From Megalobrama amblycephala (taxonomy: Eukaryota; Chordata; Actinopteri; Cypriniformes; Xenocyprididae), in assembly GCF_018812025.1 (NCBI RefSeq), contig NC_063046.1, positions 2,134,171 through 2,198,170 on the forward strand: a DNA stretch of 64,000 nucleotides, read 5' to 3'. A model generated the notes under the pieces. The model was not told the DNA's origin, ran no database searches, and saw only the letters and a list, made by a program, of their open reading frames with translations. Positions 35,901 to 47,136 of this stretch are shown piece after piece. The translations under genes and the position numbers were made by a program. Positions within the stretch are counted from its first letter, which is position 1. The number at the start of each line of letters is the position of its first letter.

Positions 35901-36244
35901 GAATGAAAAATAAAAAAAGAAATAGTCTCTCTATGATTTCCTGAAACTGTAAGAGTCAATGGAGAGGTCCTTCTTTGTACCCTAGGAAGGGAACTGCCAT
36001 CTAGGGCGAATAGGGGGGTGGAATCTTGTAAATCTAAGAGAGGAATACCTTGTTCCAAAGCCCAAGTCTCGTCAATGAAGTTCCCCTCCGCCCCCGAATC
36101 AAGTAAGGCAAAACAGGAAACTGACGATCCCGGCCAGCGGAGGTGTGCAGGAAGGGAGGTACTGGATTTAGGCGGAGAGACCCATGATGTAGCGCTCGCC
36201 AGCAACCCTCCGCCTACTGACGAGCGCTGGCTTTTACTGGGCAC
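32903..36244 (-). CDS. pol: Gypsy pol polyprotein (protease, RT, RNase H, integrase, chromodomain)
   Basis: An uninterrupted frame of 1113 residues. Domains in order: aspartic protease with [12 protein letters not shown] (about residue 47); reverse transcriptase from [18 protein letters not shown] (about 256) to [11 protein letters not shown] (YLDD catalytic box, about 360); RNase H with [16 protein letters not shown] (about 520); integrase with zinc-binding region [15 protein letters not shown]...CDTC, core [20 protein letters not shown] and [15 protein letters not shown] (D, D, E triad); a GPY/F-type segment ([13 protein letters not shown]); and a C-terminal chromodomain ([31 protein letters not shown]). 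No ATG opens the frame: the first codon is GTG just after a TAG, so it is expected to be made as a gag-pol fusion by -1 frameshifting in the 31-base overlap with gag (36214-36244). All catalytic residues are present. Confidence 0.92.
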   Translation of the reverse strand: MPSKSQRSSVGGGLLASATSWVSPPKSSTSLPAHLRWPGSSVSCFALLDSGAEGNFIDETWALEQGIPLLDLQDSTPLFALDGSSLPRVQRRTSPLTLTVSGNHRETISFFIFHSPFSPVVLGHPWLVLHNPQINWSEGSILSWKVSCHVNCLSSAVSPVLSVTVFQEEPGDLSGVPEEYHDLREVFSRSRATSLPPHRPYDCSIDLLPGTTPPRGGLYSLSVPEREALESYLSDSLNAGTIVPSSSPAGAGFFFVKKKDGSLRPCIDYRGLNDITVKNRYPLPLMSSAFEVLQGAKIFTKLDLRNAYHLVRIKEGDEWKTAFNTPLGHFEYRVLPFGLVNAPAVFQALINDVLRDMLNVFVFVYLDDILIFSPSLQVHVQQVRRVLQRLLENRLYVKAEKCSFHAPSVTFLGSVISAEGIGMDPAKVQAVTDWPVPESRLALQRFLGFANFYRRFIRGFSQVAAPLTALTSVKSQFRWSESAQTAFDVLKSLFTTAPILLTPDFTKQFIVEVDASEVGVGAVLSQRSAADGQIHPCAFFSHRLSPAERNYDVGNRELLAIRLALGEWRQWLEGAPVPFIVWTDHRNLEYIRKAKRLNARQARWALFFTRFDFSISYRPGTKNVKPDALSRLFASSSSSEPEEIIPPNHIVGTTVWGIERLVKRSLSRVIVPRNCPKGLLFVPVSARRAVLQWGHTSKLTAHPGVRGTLAFIRQRFWWSSLEQDVRRFIASCDTCAQTKAGNSPPAGLLRPLPVPTRPWSHLALDFITGLPLSEGNTVILTVVDRFSKSAHFIPLAKLPSAKETAQIMVDHVFKLHGLPTDMVSDRGPQFSSQFWKEFCRLIGSSVSLSSGFHPQTNGQAERTNQIVARMLRSLTHQNPASWSQQLSWAEYAHNSLPSSATGLSPFHCCLGYQPPLFESQDSESNVPSAQAFISRCRRTWRRVRSALCRARRRMTVSANRRRVRSPRYVCGQRVWLSTSNLPLQSVSRKLSPRFVGPFRIVKVINPVAVKLRLPPNLRRVHPVFHVSCIKPVIRPPSRPVRVPSLVDDTPIYRVRRILDMRRRGRGCQYLVDWEGYGPEERSWVPSRDVLDPSLIDDFLRSRQSASGAPGGAR

Positions 36245-37131
36245 CTAGAAACAAAATGATCAGCGGCAGCACAGTACATGCAAAGGCGATTTATAATCCT
36301 GCGTTGGCGTTCCTGTGTGGATATACGAAGCCCTCCAAGCTGCATCGGCTCAGGCTCAGCAACGGAAGATCGTGGTGGCTGGGTCGCCGAGGAGGCGGGA
36401 AGTAGCGAAACCTCCATTCTGCGAGCCCTTCGTCGCATCTCAAAGCGTCTCTCGATGCGGAGAGCCAACTCGACTAGGGAATCGAAAGTGTCAGGAACTT
36501 CTCGAACCAGGACCTCATCCTTAATTTCAGAATTCAGGCCCTCGAGAAAACGAGCGATGAGTGCCGGCTCGTTCCATCTACTTGTAGTGGCCAGGGTTCG
36601 GAATTCAACAGAAAAATCAGTGACTGACCTCTTTCCCTGGCGCAAGGTGGATAGGAGGCGGGATGCTTCGTGACCGTGTGCTGACCGGTCAAAGACTCGG
36701 ATCATCTCCTCCTTAAAAAGAGAAAACTTAAAAATGCAGTCCACCTCTGCCTCCCAGTTCGCTGCCGCCCACTCACGAGCTCGTCCATTTAGAAGAGAAA
36801 TCACATAAGCCACCTTAGATCGGTCCTTGGCATAGGTGGACGGCTGGAGGGAAAAAACAACCTCGCATTGGATGAGGAAGGCTCGGCACTGCAGAGGCTC
36901 ACCAGAGTAACACGGCGGGTTGTTTATACGTGGCTCCGAAGAGTCGCGCTGTCCAGCTGAAGCAGAGGTCTCGTGACGGTAGTGATGGAACTGCTGGGTA
37001 AGATCCGAGAGCTGGACCGTCAGGGAATCAACGGCGTGTCTAGCGGCGGACAAATCCTCCTCATGTTTGCCCAGCAGAGCACCCTGGAGCTCTACCGCAC
37101 TGTGAAGAGGGTTACCACTCGCCTGGTCCAT
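36214..37131 (-). CDS. gag: Gypsy gag protein
   Basis: 305 residues from an ATG at 37131, 17 bases inside the 5' LTR. It starts [20 protein letters not shown], has a short predicted helical N-terminus, then a gag capsid domain ([60 protein letters not shown]), a basic linker ([14 protein letters not shown]) and a single CCHC zinc knuckle, [14 protein letters not shown], in which both usual glycines are alanine. It would form the particle that packages the element's RNA. The stop (TAG, 36214-36216) lies inside the start of the pol frame. Intact and highly similar in order to sushi-type gag proteins. Confidence 0.9.
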   Translation of the reverse strand: MDQASGNPLHSAVELQGALLGKHEEDLSAARHAVDSLTVQLSDLTQQFHHYRHETSASAGQRDSSEPRINNPPCYSGEPLQCRAFLIQCEVVFSLQPSTYAKDRSKVAYVISLLNGRAREWAAANWEAEVDCIFKFSLFKEEMIRVFDRSAHGHEASRLLSTLRQGKRSVTDFSVEFRTLATTSRWNEPALIARFLEGLNSEIKDEVLVREVPDTFDSLVELALRIERRFEMRRRARRMEVSLLPASSATQPPRSSVAEPEPMQLGGLRISTQERQRRIINRLCMYCAAADHFVSRCPVKASARQ

Positions 37132-37136
37132 CTTTG

Positions 37137-37148
37137 GTCGGATTATTC
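37137..37148 (-). promoter_or_regulatory. Self-priming primer-binding site
   Basis: On the minus strand GAATAATCCGAC follows the 5' LTR directly. Its exact complement occurs within the LTR (37537-37548; also 32687-32698), so the RNA's own 5' end could prime first-strand synthesis. No tRNA 3'-end complement (TGG start) is evident. This is the known Tf1/sushi mechanism. Confidence 0.75.
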
Positions 37149-37741
37149 TGTTAGATGGAATTGATGGAAGACCAGGGGTGGATGAAATAAACAGTCTTTA
37201 ATGATAAAACGTAAATGGTCCTCACAGGGTATCAGATAGAACACAAAACACTGGCATAAAACAGAGCCAGAACAAAAACTGCCAGAACGACTGGAACAAA
37301 GGAAGTCTGTCTTTAACCTCCCTGTGGACAGAGGCAGGGACCCCGAGATGCGTACAGCCGGTAGAAAATAATGAGGACAGCAGCCAGGGTGAGCAGCCAA
37401 AGGCGAACGCAGACCAGGTACTCTGCAAACAGGCACAGCTGGGTAATTCACAGACTTATTTCTCACAGCAGCAAAAGTAACTTCTGACGGGACAAGACAA
37501 GACAACAAGTGCAGGCGTTTCTCACGGGAGGTCATTGAATAATCCGACAACAAGACAGGGTTAGGAAGAGGGAATAAGAAGCAGAGAAAATCAAGAGGAA
37601 AACAGGGACAGGTGAGGAGAAGGGAATGAAAGGGGAACCAGCTGAAAGAGATAATGAGCGGAGAAGTAGAAGTGTGCGCGTGAGAGTGTGTGACCACAAG
37701 AGGGAGACAGAGAAAGAGGGAGGAAAGCCAGGATCATGACA
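37149..37741 (-). repeat. 5' LTR of the young Gypsy element
   Basis: Promoter LTR for the minus-strand transcript. The self-complementary 12-mer at 37537-37548 predicts the transcription start at or near 37548; an AT-rich TTCTTATTCCC lies about 25-30 bases upstream. Confidence 0.88.
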
Positions 37742-37746
37742 CATAT

Positions 37747-38719
37747 AGGTTCTTTCCATGTGGGTTATGTCACGGGTAATATGAAGTGCTGACAGTAATA
37801 AAAAAGGGGCAAACTATCCCCAGAGTGGTGACAGGATTGCAGTGAAGACTCTTTTGAGAAAGCATGATGTAAAAAGCCAAGTGGTGAAAAATCATACAAC
37901 CCTAAAGATAGAATCTCATGCTGTATATGAACACCTGTAATAAAAATGTAAATGATCTGGGACTGATATAGTAAGTCAATAGTCAATTCAAATGTATTTT
38001 TTATAGTGCTTTTACAATACACATAGAAATCACGATGTTAAGTCTATAATGTCTTAATGCTATAGAGCATTTTCTTAGGACTGGGCGATATGATAGTATA
38101 TAACAATGGTATACATGATTCTCCAAATTTATATATAACTATATTGTGTTTATTCTGTGTAGCAGATAAATCAGTGCCACATTATCTTGGGCACACTCCT
38201 GAGCGTTCAAATGTAAGTCTGTGGTTTTCACTGGAAGATCAAGTTATGATGATTTGATTTTTTTAAAATGTCAAAACATAGACATAGGTGAATAGTTTAC
38301 AATAAGATCTATTATTATTATTATTATTATTAATAAAATATAAACATTACTTGGTTTTGTTCAAAGCGAGGGTAAGCAGTTCTCAAAAATATGATTGATT
38401 GTCCCAAGTGAATTTAACCGGTTGTCTTAAAGTCTGATTTGAGTTTAACATTTTAAATAGATTTTCTCTGAGTGATGTTAGATGAGAGTTCACATTCATA
38501 CACTGATACTGTGTATATTTGGAGAGAGCCAGAACCTTAAACTTGGTTTCAGCAAATGTGAATTTCACAAGAGTTTCAAAGAATGAGTTGTTTTAGATGT
38601 AACCCTTCTTTCTTATGTTTAGTTCCAGCTCTAATCAAACAGACTTTAACCAGTTAGATGAGTTCACATGAAAATGATAGACGGGTTGGAAATTCTGTGG
38701 GAATGTGGATCTCCAGAAA
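37747..38719. other. AT-rich unassigned stretch
   Basis: Starts with the repeat end ATAGGTTCTTTCCATGTGGG (37746-37764). CTGGGCGATATGATAGTATA (38080) recalls the end of a hAT-type MITE. A (TTA)n run is at 38311-38333. No gene seen. Confidence 0.4.
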
Positions 38720-38722
38720 CAG

Positions 38723-40301
38723 GGACCGGATTCATGAAACATGCTTAAGAATAAAATTCTTCTTAACTGCCATTTTTTTCTTAATTTCTATCTTAAGAAA
38801 AAAGATAAGAATATTTTGTATTCCCTAAAACTTTTCTTAAGAATGTTCTTATTTTCGATAAGATTATTCTTAAGAGAAATTTTAAGAAGTATTCATGTTC
38901 TTGAAAAGAATGTTCTTAAAAATCATCGTAAATAACTTATTAAAGTTAGGATAACCTCCAACCTGTCTTAAATACCCAAATGTAAGATGTTTAATGAATT
39001 TATTGGGTTGTTTCAAATATTAAGCATTACAACATAACACTAGCTAGGTAAATATAATACATATTACTTCTAGTACCATATGTGGACATGTACTCTGATG
39101 TGACACTGCTTGATCATTTGCGCTCACTCAAGCTAGAACTAGAGAGGCAGCACATAGATACAAGGATGAGTGTAAATGAATGGGAAAATAGTCTGCGCTT
39201 ATGATATCTACGTTAATCTGTGGCAGTGCAAAAAGACGGGCTAAAGCCACGTTCACATTAGATTTTGAACGTGCGAAATTTCAACGGACACTGCAACGGT
39301 CGTGATATGACGTCACGGTCTACAGCATCTTTTTTTATAAATATAAATACAACATATAACATATAGTAATACATTCAAAATGTAAAAGTATACAACCTAC
39401 TCAACTTTACTGCAAAAATATCATTTTTTTTTTTTATTCAGCCAAGAGGTCATGCCATGACAAATCGATTTTCTATTGGTCGCACGTCTTTACATGATGC
39501 GAATTCGCAGGTCAGAGTTCACCAAACTTGAACTTTGGAATGCAGCAAAATGAGAAACTTTTCACACAAGCTTGCATTTCCGGTCTGATGCATTCGCATA
39601 CGTATGAATGGAAGTCAATAAGATGAAAAGTCCAGTGTGACCACACATTTAGGTGTTTTTCATTCGCTGAGTCTTCAGCAATACTCGCCTTTCAATCAAA
39701 TAACACCAAAGCCTTTAATTTTCTTATTATTATTATTATTATTTTTTTTGAATGTTCTTAAGAAAATATTTGAGAATTTCTTAAGAATTTTTCAAGAATT
39801 ATAATTAAGAACATTCCTAGGAACATTCCATAGACATAATTATATTTATATTGTACAAACAGTATATTCTACCCCTAACCCTAGCCTAAACAATGATGTT
39901 TGCCATATTTATTAATTTGCAAAAAAAATTGCAATAAATAAATAAAAATAAATATTAATGTAAATGTAGTAATACAGTAACAGATCATTTCTATCATAAA
40001 GAATTTTCTGGAATTCTACAAACAGAAAATTCTTTCATTATTTACTCCATAAATGCTTATACTACTTATAAATGTCCAAACCTGTATGGAGTTACTTTTT
40101 TCTACAGAACAAATGACTACATAAAGAAGAAAATGCATGCATACGTACATGAATGGGAGAGGTCTCAATATTGACCTTATTTACAGTACTGTAACGTTAA
40201 AAGAAGTAATTGTCTTTTTCAATGCGATGCTCAATGTGTCTGCCTTATCTTAAGAATTTTCTTAACTCCTTTCTTAAGAAGATTTTCGGGAATCCGGCCC
40301 C
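38723..40301. mobile_element. DNA element with GGACCGGATTC / GAATCCGGCCCC ends
   Basis: The left end GGACCGGATTCATGAAACAT and the reverse complement of the right end, GGGGCCGGATTCCCGAAAAT, are similar, and both are followed by TTAAGAA-rich sequence (CTTAAGAATAAAATTC; CTTCTTAAGAAAGG). The interior is AT-rich with a (TTA)n run and no transposase frame. It contains the first copy of the 427-base duplication. Confidence 0.5.
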
Positions 40302-40987
40302 AGGACTGAGCATTTCCGACTTAGAAGAACAAGGAACCTTATCATTTACTCTTCCCTTTTGTTCTCATACATATACCATACTGGCACTAGGCTGTTCTAT
40401 TACAAAACCACCTGTCTTCCTCCTACTGATGCATCACTGAACAATCTGATGGTTACACAGTCATTGTTTGTTTCCTCTTCCTTGTACTATAGACTGCTCG
40501 CTGTTCAAATCTGTCACATATTACAAATCTCTTTTTCTCTTGGGTTTTCATGTTTTATGGGGACATTCCATAGACATAATTATTTTTATACTGTACAAAC
40601 AGTATATTCTACCCCCTAACCCTAGCCTAAACAATGATGTTTGCCATATTTATTAATTTGCAAAACAAATTGCAATAAATAAATAAAAATAAATATTAAT
40701 GTAAATGTAGTAATACAGTAACAGACATTTCTATCATAAAGAATTTTCTGGAATTCTACAAACAGAAAATTCTTTCATTATTTACTCCATAAATGCTTAT
40801 ACTACTTATAAATGTCCAAACCTGTATGGAGTTACTTTTTTTCTACAGAACAAATGACTACATAAAGAAGAAAATGCATGCATACGTACATGAATGGGAG
40901 AGGTCTCAATATTGACCTTATTTACAGTACTGTAACGTTAAGAGAAGTAATTGTCTTTTTCAATGTGATGCTTAATGTGTCGGCCTT
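39822..40987 (+). repeat. 427-base direct duplication (39822-40248 and 40562-40987)
   Basis: Two nearly identical segments starting ACATTCCATAGACATAATTA and ending AATGTGTCKGCCTTA, separated by 313 bases. Each contains CCCCTAACCCTAGCC, a motif common in fish interspersed repeats, TTTCCAGAAAATTC-like mirror sequence and GCATGCATACGTAC. I count fewer than ten differences. The frames 40210-40656 lie in the spacer and are not convincing. Confidence 0.8.
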
Positions 40988-41380
40988 ACAGTTAAATTCT
41001 TAAGTCCTGCCGTACAGTTAAAATAGTCTGTTTGTTTACCCCAGAACACACAGATAAGATGGATTAGAGTCTGTATAGATATTATTTGTTTTATTTATTA
41101 TTTTTGTCAGATTTAATTCCTTATTTGAAATGTGTTATTGAAACAATATAATTATAATAAACAGTTGAAATATTACCATACAGTTGGCAATAACACGCAC
41201 CATTTTAAATATGCAGAACAGAGGGGACCATGAATAACATATTATTATGACAATGAATAGAAAAGAGTTACGAGAAGATGAGAGAATATTATTCAAAAAT
41301 TCTATATTTTGTATTCTATGGAAACAACAGAACATGGTTTTGGAACTACATGTGGTTGGGTTAATAATGACATGACACGT
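40988..41380. other. AT-rich unassigned stretch
   Basis: No repeat boundaries or coding frame beyond chance. Confidence 0.4.
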
Positions 41381-41770
41381 TTAATTTTTAGGTGATCTAT
41401 TCCTTGAAGAAGTCAAATGATAAGGTATTTCCTGGGATAAAACTTCAATGTAAGATTTACTATTGATATACTGTAGACACTCAGAGCAGTAAGGCTGTCT
41501 GTCAAATCTATACAGTTTTGGAAAAAGAGCCCACATTGCTGAGATGACTACATCTTTCAAAAGCCTAAATACTTGACTGCTCTCCATTCTCACACATCCA
41601 GGCTTGCCCTCCAGCACTCTGGGTAAAAGTCTAAAAATACTGGGCTGTAAGCCATCACCAGTAGCCCAGGGATTAGTGGAGCTCAGTGTCTCTGGCAGCT
41701 CTCCAGTTCCATAGTAGCTTTTGTGTTTCAGATAGAAGCATGTCTCAAAGACTTCTCGGAGGCCCAACAT
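41381..41770 (-). CDS. Unrecognised 129-residue open frame
   Basis: ATG (41770) to TAA on the minus strand. Protein begins MLGLREVFETCFYLKHKSYY, includes LPETLSSTNPWATGDGLQPS, RVLEGKPGCVRM, ALFPKLYRFDRQPYCSECLQ and ends SSRNRSPKN. I do not recognise a domain. Composition is even and unlike the low-complexity frames around it; it has a CSEC pair but no complete zinc-finger spacing, no signal peptide and no membrane segment. It is not obviously part of a transposon. It may be a chance frame, an exon of an unannotated gene, or an old retrocopy. Confidence 0.22.
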   Translation of the reverse strand: MLGLREVFETCFYLKHKSYYGTGELPETLSSTNPWATGDGLQPSIFRLLPRVLEGKPGCVRMESSQVFRLLKDVVISAMWALFPKLYRFDRQPYCSECLQYINSKSYIEVLSQEIPYHLTSSRNRSPKN

Positions 41771-42294
41771 GAAATTACTGTTTTGTTTCTATGAGATCTG
41801 TCAGTTTGTTCTCTGTTGAATTCTTACAGCCAACTGCATAAAGTTTAAATTTCACTTTAGGCCAGAAAATAAAAATTTGAGAAATGTGTAATTTTGAGAA
41901 GGAAAAAAAAGGTTCATCCATTAGAAACAGCCATGAACAATACATCTATTTTAAAGCATTACATAGTTTAATTGTTGTGTCTTGATATTTGATAATAATT
42001 AAACAGTGGTCACTTGTGAGTGAGTGAAATTAATGTCAAATGCATACATTTGATATTTTTTAGGTCATCAAATTTAGACTACTAATTAATGAAGTTAACT
42101 TGTATTGTTAAATGTGGCTATGTTGGAGAGGGATAAACATGCCATTATAAAATAAGCAATGGATGTGGGTGTTGTTAATATGCGTTTGCAAGTCTTTGCT
42201 TGCCTAGTTTCTGTTCCATAACTTGTCAATAGATGACAAATTGCTGCAGTAAACTGATTCCTTACACTTAGCTTCAGCTCTCATAACCATTTTT

Positions 42295-42297
<3 letters not shown>
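41771..42297. other. Unassigned stretch
   Basis: AT-rich sequence without recognised feature. Confidence 0.4.

Positions 42298-42384
<87 letters not shown>
42298..42384. repeat. (TA)n microsatellite
   Basis: About 87 bases of pure alternating TA. The YIYIYI frame through it is meaningless. Confidence 0.95.
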
Positions 42385-42389
<5 letters not shown>

Positions 42390-42944
42390 TGACAAAATAT
42401 TACAGGATTACACAGTCAAGCCACAATTGTGTCTAATGTCCTAATTGGATTATGCAGTTGCATAATCAGGTTTCTTGACAGCAAATTTTTCACACAAATA
42501 AATTAAGGCAGCATTTTGGCTTACACCTCAAAATCAGAAGTTAACTCTACTCATTAAAATGTTCAGGTAATATTGCCATATGGTATGTGACTACATATAT
42601 AGTGTTAAAGCCCATTCATGAAGCGATCAAAAAGTGTGTAGTTATTGCTGCATACCCAACACATTTGCTTAAATAATTCCCGGGAAAAGTAGCTGAAGTA
42701 TCCCCCCATTTTGTTAACCAGATCTCACGACAAGCCTGAAGGTTTGAAATGAATAAAAACACAAGTGGACCCACTTATATTTTTGCATGAAGTCACCTTT
42801 GAGCAACTGAATAAACATCAGGGTTTTTTTTTATGTGTCATGATTTCCTTATGAGGCAGCTCTTTTTCAAACTCAGGATAAATTGCATGAACATTTGGAA
42901 ATGTAACTGCATGACAAGAGTCAGTATATAGTATGCTTCAGTAT

Positions 42945-44951
42945 ACTTGAAGCAGTGCATGCCGGTAAGAAATTTTTGTCTGACACCATCCCTGCGTTCC
43001 AATGTCCGTACTATCCATCCTAAATAGTATGTGAGATTAAAATAAGTGTGTCCCAAAGCATAGTATGTTGAAAAGAGTATGCCAAAAGTCCCCGGATGGT
43101 CTACTATTTCCTGTAGATTTTCAAAGTGTGGATCCGTGCACACTATAAAGGCTAATATTGCCCACAACCCACTGCGCATTGGACGAGGATTCAGCTCAGA
43201 ACTACAAACACGAGTAAAAAGTGTTAAAAAACTACAAAACATGGCGGATACGCGCGATCGACGCTGAGAGGTTTGAGTGACTAATAATCAGTTTAACCTG
43301 ATAGAAAATATATATTTAATGTTATCCGTGTTATTTTTCATCTGCAAATACCAATGTGGACTTTTATAAAGATCCGATTGGCCATTAACTTTTAAATGCA
43401 TCATTATGCATTAATATGAGGAGAGTTCTCCACATGAAAGACCCGCGACTGCAGATCAACGTGCTGCATTTCTCTCCGATACGGTATGAAATGAACTAAA
43501 TGAAATCTGGAGGATGTAAGATGATTGACAGGCCAGTTTACGGTGACAGGATGCGACAGAGAGAAAAGACGCGATTGTATGACGTGTTAGTATGTCCCAA
43601 AGCTTGTCTACTCTCTTGCTACGCACTCAAAAGTAAGTACTTTTGGTTCACAGAAAGAGTACATACTTTTAGGGCGTAGTATAAGTAGGCGAATTGGAAC
43701 GCAGCTCATGTCTGCGCCGACACCATGTGACTGTGACGTATGGCTTCAAAGTGCGATTCAAGATCAGCCGCCTGAGGCAGCCAGCGCAGTTTCTCAAGAG
43801 GAGCTGCACGAGCTCTGATGACGACACAGCTGTTTCACGATTAGCCGGATTCACCGCATGACAACGATCACGTGTGTTTCGTGTTTATTGTCATGCCTTC
43901 AGTTCCAGTAATGCTCAAAAATCTGTTTTTATAACAGTTAAAGCTCTTTTCATGTAGTCGCGATGTTGTATTGTGTCATGTTTATCAAAATAAAAATGAT
44001 AAAAAACGTAGACCCTGCTCCATTGGCATTTAAATAATATATGCTTATGTTGAACTTTATTCTTGTAAAAACAGGCACTGTAAGCAGTACATAAAGTATT
44101 GAATGAAAATGTCTCTGAAACATCAGTGTATTAGTCAAATATTGCATTTATTTCACTTCAGCTGTGATAAAGTATGCAAACGCAGTGCGAGCGTTACTAC
44201 AGGAAGCAGAAAGTGTCCGACTTCATGTCTCCGTTTTCAGCTCCTCCCTGACTGCACGCGGCTACTCTCGCCGATCGGTTGCATCCGGCCGCAGCTGATG
44301 TCGAACACACCTATTAGGTGTGTTTGTCTGCGGCTGGATGTAACCAATCGGCGAGAGTAGCCGCGTGCAGGTGGGGAGGAGCTAAAAAAAGACGTGAAGT
44401 CGGACACTTCTGCTTCTCGTAATGACGCTCGCACTGCGTTTGCATACTTTATCACAGTTGAAGTGAAATGAATGCAATATTTAACTAATACACTGACATT
44501 TCAGAGACATTCATTCAATACTTTATGTACTGCTTACAGCATCTGTTTTTACAAGAATAAAGTTCAATATAAGCATATATTATTTAAATACCAATGTAGC
44601 GGGGTCTACGTTTTTTTCAGTTTTATTTTGATAAACATGACCCAATACAACATCACGACTACATGAAGAGCTTTAACTGTTATAAAAACGGATTTTTGAG
44701 CATTAGTGGAACTGAAGACGTGACAATAAACACGAAACACACTTGATCATTGTCATGCGGTGAATCCGGCCAATCATGAAACAGCTGTGTCGTCATCAGC
44801 ACTTGTGCAGCTCATCTTGAGAAACTGCGCTGACTGAGGTGGCTGATCTCGAATCGCTCTCACGCTACTTTGATGCCACGTCACAGTCACATGGCATCGA
44901 CGCTGTCTCAGGTCAGGCAAAATTTCTTACCGGCATGCACTGCTTCAAGTC
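42945..44951. mobile_element. Large fold-back element (palindrome) with a MITE in its left arm
   Basis: The right arm (44316-44951) is the reverse complement of the left arm (42945-44310) once the MITE at 42992-43704 is removed. Arms are about 640 bases and meet at a palindromic centre AACACACCTATTAGGTGTGTT at 44314. Mismatches are scattered and few. There is no coding sequence; outer ends read ACTTGAAGCAGTGCATGCC and its complement. Such structures form strong hairpins in DNA and RNA. Confidence 0.8.
42992..43704. mobile_element. MITE with CTGCGTTCCAAT ends
   Basis: Ends CTGCGTTCCAATG and GAATTGGAACGCAG are inverted. Subterminal sequences (GTACTATCC, AGTATGTGAG; TAGTATAAGTAGG, GTATGTCCC) are also mirrored. 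It is present in only the left arm of the surrounding palindrome, so it inserted after the palindrome formed. The minus frame 42838-43242 that crosses it is not a gene. Confidence 0.7.
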
Positions 44952-44989
44952 AGCCTGTCGGCACTGCATCAGGTCGAACAAGCCTGTTG

Positions 44990-45279
44990 TCATTGGTTGA
45001 TTTAGTCATGTGGTTTATCAGTTCTGTTTTGTGATTGGTTCATTGTCTTGATTGTTCACAGGTGTTCCTTGTTTGTCATTAGTCTCTCTGTATATATAGC
45101 CCTCATGTTTCATTGTTCTCTTGTCTAGCTTTGTTCCCTGTAATCAACTGTTGGTGAGTTTGTTTTTGTTTAAAATCAAGTCAAGCCACTTCTATGTTTT
45201 GTGTTTAGTTCATGTTTCTGTTCAATAAACTGCACTTGGGTTCGCTATGCTTGCCTCCAGTGGAAAATCATTACATGTC
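44990..45279 (+). mobile_element. Probable solo LTR
   Basis: Has LTR-like signals in order: GTATATATAGCC (TATA box, 45090), a CTTGTTTGTC/CTTTGTTCCC region, AATAAACTGCACTTGGG (45224, polyadenylation signal) and an ATTACA end near 45279. No target duplication could be fixed because the left boundary is unclear. Confidence 0.45.
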
Positions 45280-45859
45280 AACATCTGCTGCTCTGTTGAT
45301 GTATGTTTTCTGGGCAACCCCTAGGTTGTAGTTAATAATAGACAACGCCTATATCAGAAGACAAAAGTGGCAGATTTAAAGCTATAATCTTCACTGTAAT
45401 AACATATGTGTTTTTTAACCTGTGTTTCGTAAGTTTTGTAAATCCATTTTTCTTTGCCTCTCATTGAATGTGTAAAAGGAACCCAGAAATTACACATAAT
45501 GAGCAACAGCTCTGCCAGTGTTGTCAACTGTTGTGACCAATATGGTCATGAGCTGACAGTCTTGTCCCTTGAATGTGTTATGAAAGTAACTCTCAGCTCT
45601 CCTCGTCACAAACCGCAGAATGCTGGTTAGATGTTCGCCAGCTATGTGGCAGACCCAGCGAGTGTGTTTAATGCTTGCATGCTCTAAAATAAACTGACAA
45701 AAGAGGTACTGCCCATCACATGCTGCCTACACCATGTCTAAAACATGCAACATTTGCTGAAATGCAAAATTATCTGTGTACGGTATGTATTAAATGCCAG
45801 TGATTTTCAACTCTCAGTCTAATACTGCACATTTTGTGTCTCTTAGTTACACACCTTAT
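45280..45859. other. Unassigned stretch
   Basis: No feature recognised. Confidence 0.4.
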
Positions 45860-47105
45860 TTAACCCTTATGCGGTCTTCGTTTGGGAAGTACACTCAGGG
45901 TCTTCGGGGTCTCCACAGACCCCAGGCAACAAAATGCAATTTTGTAACAAAATACTTTTTTTTTTTTTTTTTTTTTTTAAATACATTTAATTTTACTCTG
46001 TTTATTAATGTTTTTACTCCATGTTTGTACAGTTTTTGGAGGATTTATCATATTTTTTTTAAATTTATATAAATTAAAAAATATTTTCTTAAAATAGGTT
46101 TTTATACAAAAACAGCTTTTTATGTAAAATTCACTTTATAAAAGACCCACACTTCTAAATTTCATTCATGGGGATAACATGGATAATTTGACATGGTTTA
46201 GTGTAAGATTTTTGCCCATCTTTTGGAAAATGCAGTTTTAAAAGTAAAAAAACTATCATTTTTACCAATAGATGGCTGCAGAGCTCCACTATATGCTATG
46301 TGCTATTTGAATGACTGAAAGACATCTTTTCATAATTTTTTTTTTTTTTTTTTTTTTTTTTCAGTTGGATTCATATCTAAATATTATGAAATCCCAATTA
46401 TAACAATAAAGGGTACTTTTTGTCAAAGTTTAGTATTTTTTTGTAATGAAAAAAGTTTTTCAATATTGTTACATTATGATGAGACTCCACTGTGAAAATG
46501 GACAAAATTCATCCTCAAAATCAACATTTTGGAAAAATTAATTTTTTTTCAGTACAAAAAATGCTAAACTTTGACAAAGTATTTTTTTATTGTTATAATT
46601 GTGATTTCATAACATTTAGATATGAATCCAACAAAAAAAAACTTATGAAAAGATGTCTTTCAGTCAGTCAGATAGCACATAGCAAATAGTGGAGCTCTGC
46701 AGCCATCTACTGGTAAAAGTGATTTTTTTTTTTTTTTTTACTTTTAAAACTGCATTTTTCAAAAGATGGGCAAAAATCTTACACTAAACCATGTCAAATT
46801 ATCCATGTTATCCCCATGAATGAAAGTTAGAAATGTGGGTCTTTTATAAAGTGAATTTTACATAAGCTGTTTTTGTAAAAATATTTATTTATTTATATAA
46901 ATTTAAAAGATACGAGAAATCCTCCAAAAACTGCACAAATATGAAGTAAAAACATTAATAAACAGAGTAAAATTACATTTGTTTTTTAAAAAGCAGTTAT
47001 TTTATAACAAAATTACATTTTATTGCCTGGGGTCTGTGGAGACCCCGAAGACCCTGAGTGTGACCCTTTTTTTTTTACACTAACATAAAAACAAGATATC
47101 ACTCC

Positions 47106-47136
<31 letters not shown>

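Larger units (their letters stand above)
32299..37741 (-). mobile_element. Full-length young chromodomain Gypsy (Tf1/sushi-like) retrotransposon
   Basis: 5443 bases, two 593-base LTRs (32299-32891 and 37149-37741) that differ at one position (C at 32472 versus T in the other copy). A 5-bp duplication CATAT flanks it (32294-32298, 37742-37746). Gag and pol frames are both intact, with pol at -1 to gag. The primer site is of the self-priming type and the polypurine tract precedes the 3' LTR. All features needed for autonomous retrotransposition are visible, so this is a very recent, possibly active copy. Confidence 0.9.

Noticed and set aside
36244..36244. Pol starting at its own initiator
   Set aside because: First codon is GTG right after a TAG and no ATG is upstream; -1 frameshifting from gag fits better, although no canonical slippery heptamer was identified.
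42204..42395. YIYIYI frame
   Set aside because: Translation of (TA)n.
42838..43242. 134-residue minus-strand frame
   Set aside because: Crosses a MITE boundary and has no domain or codon evidence.
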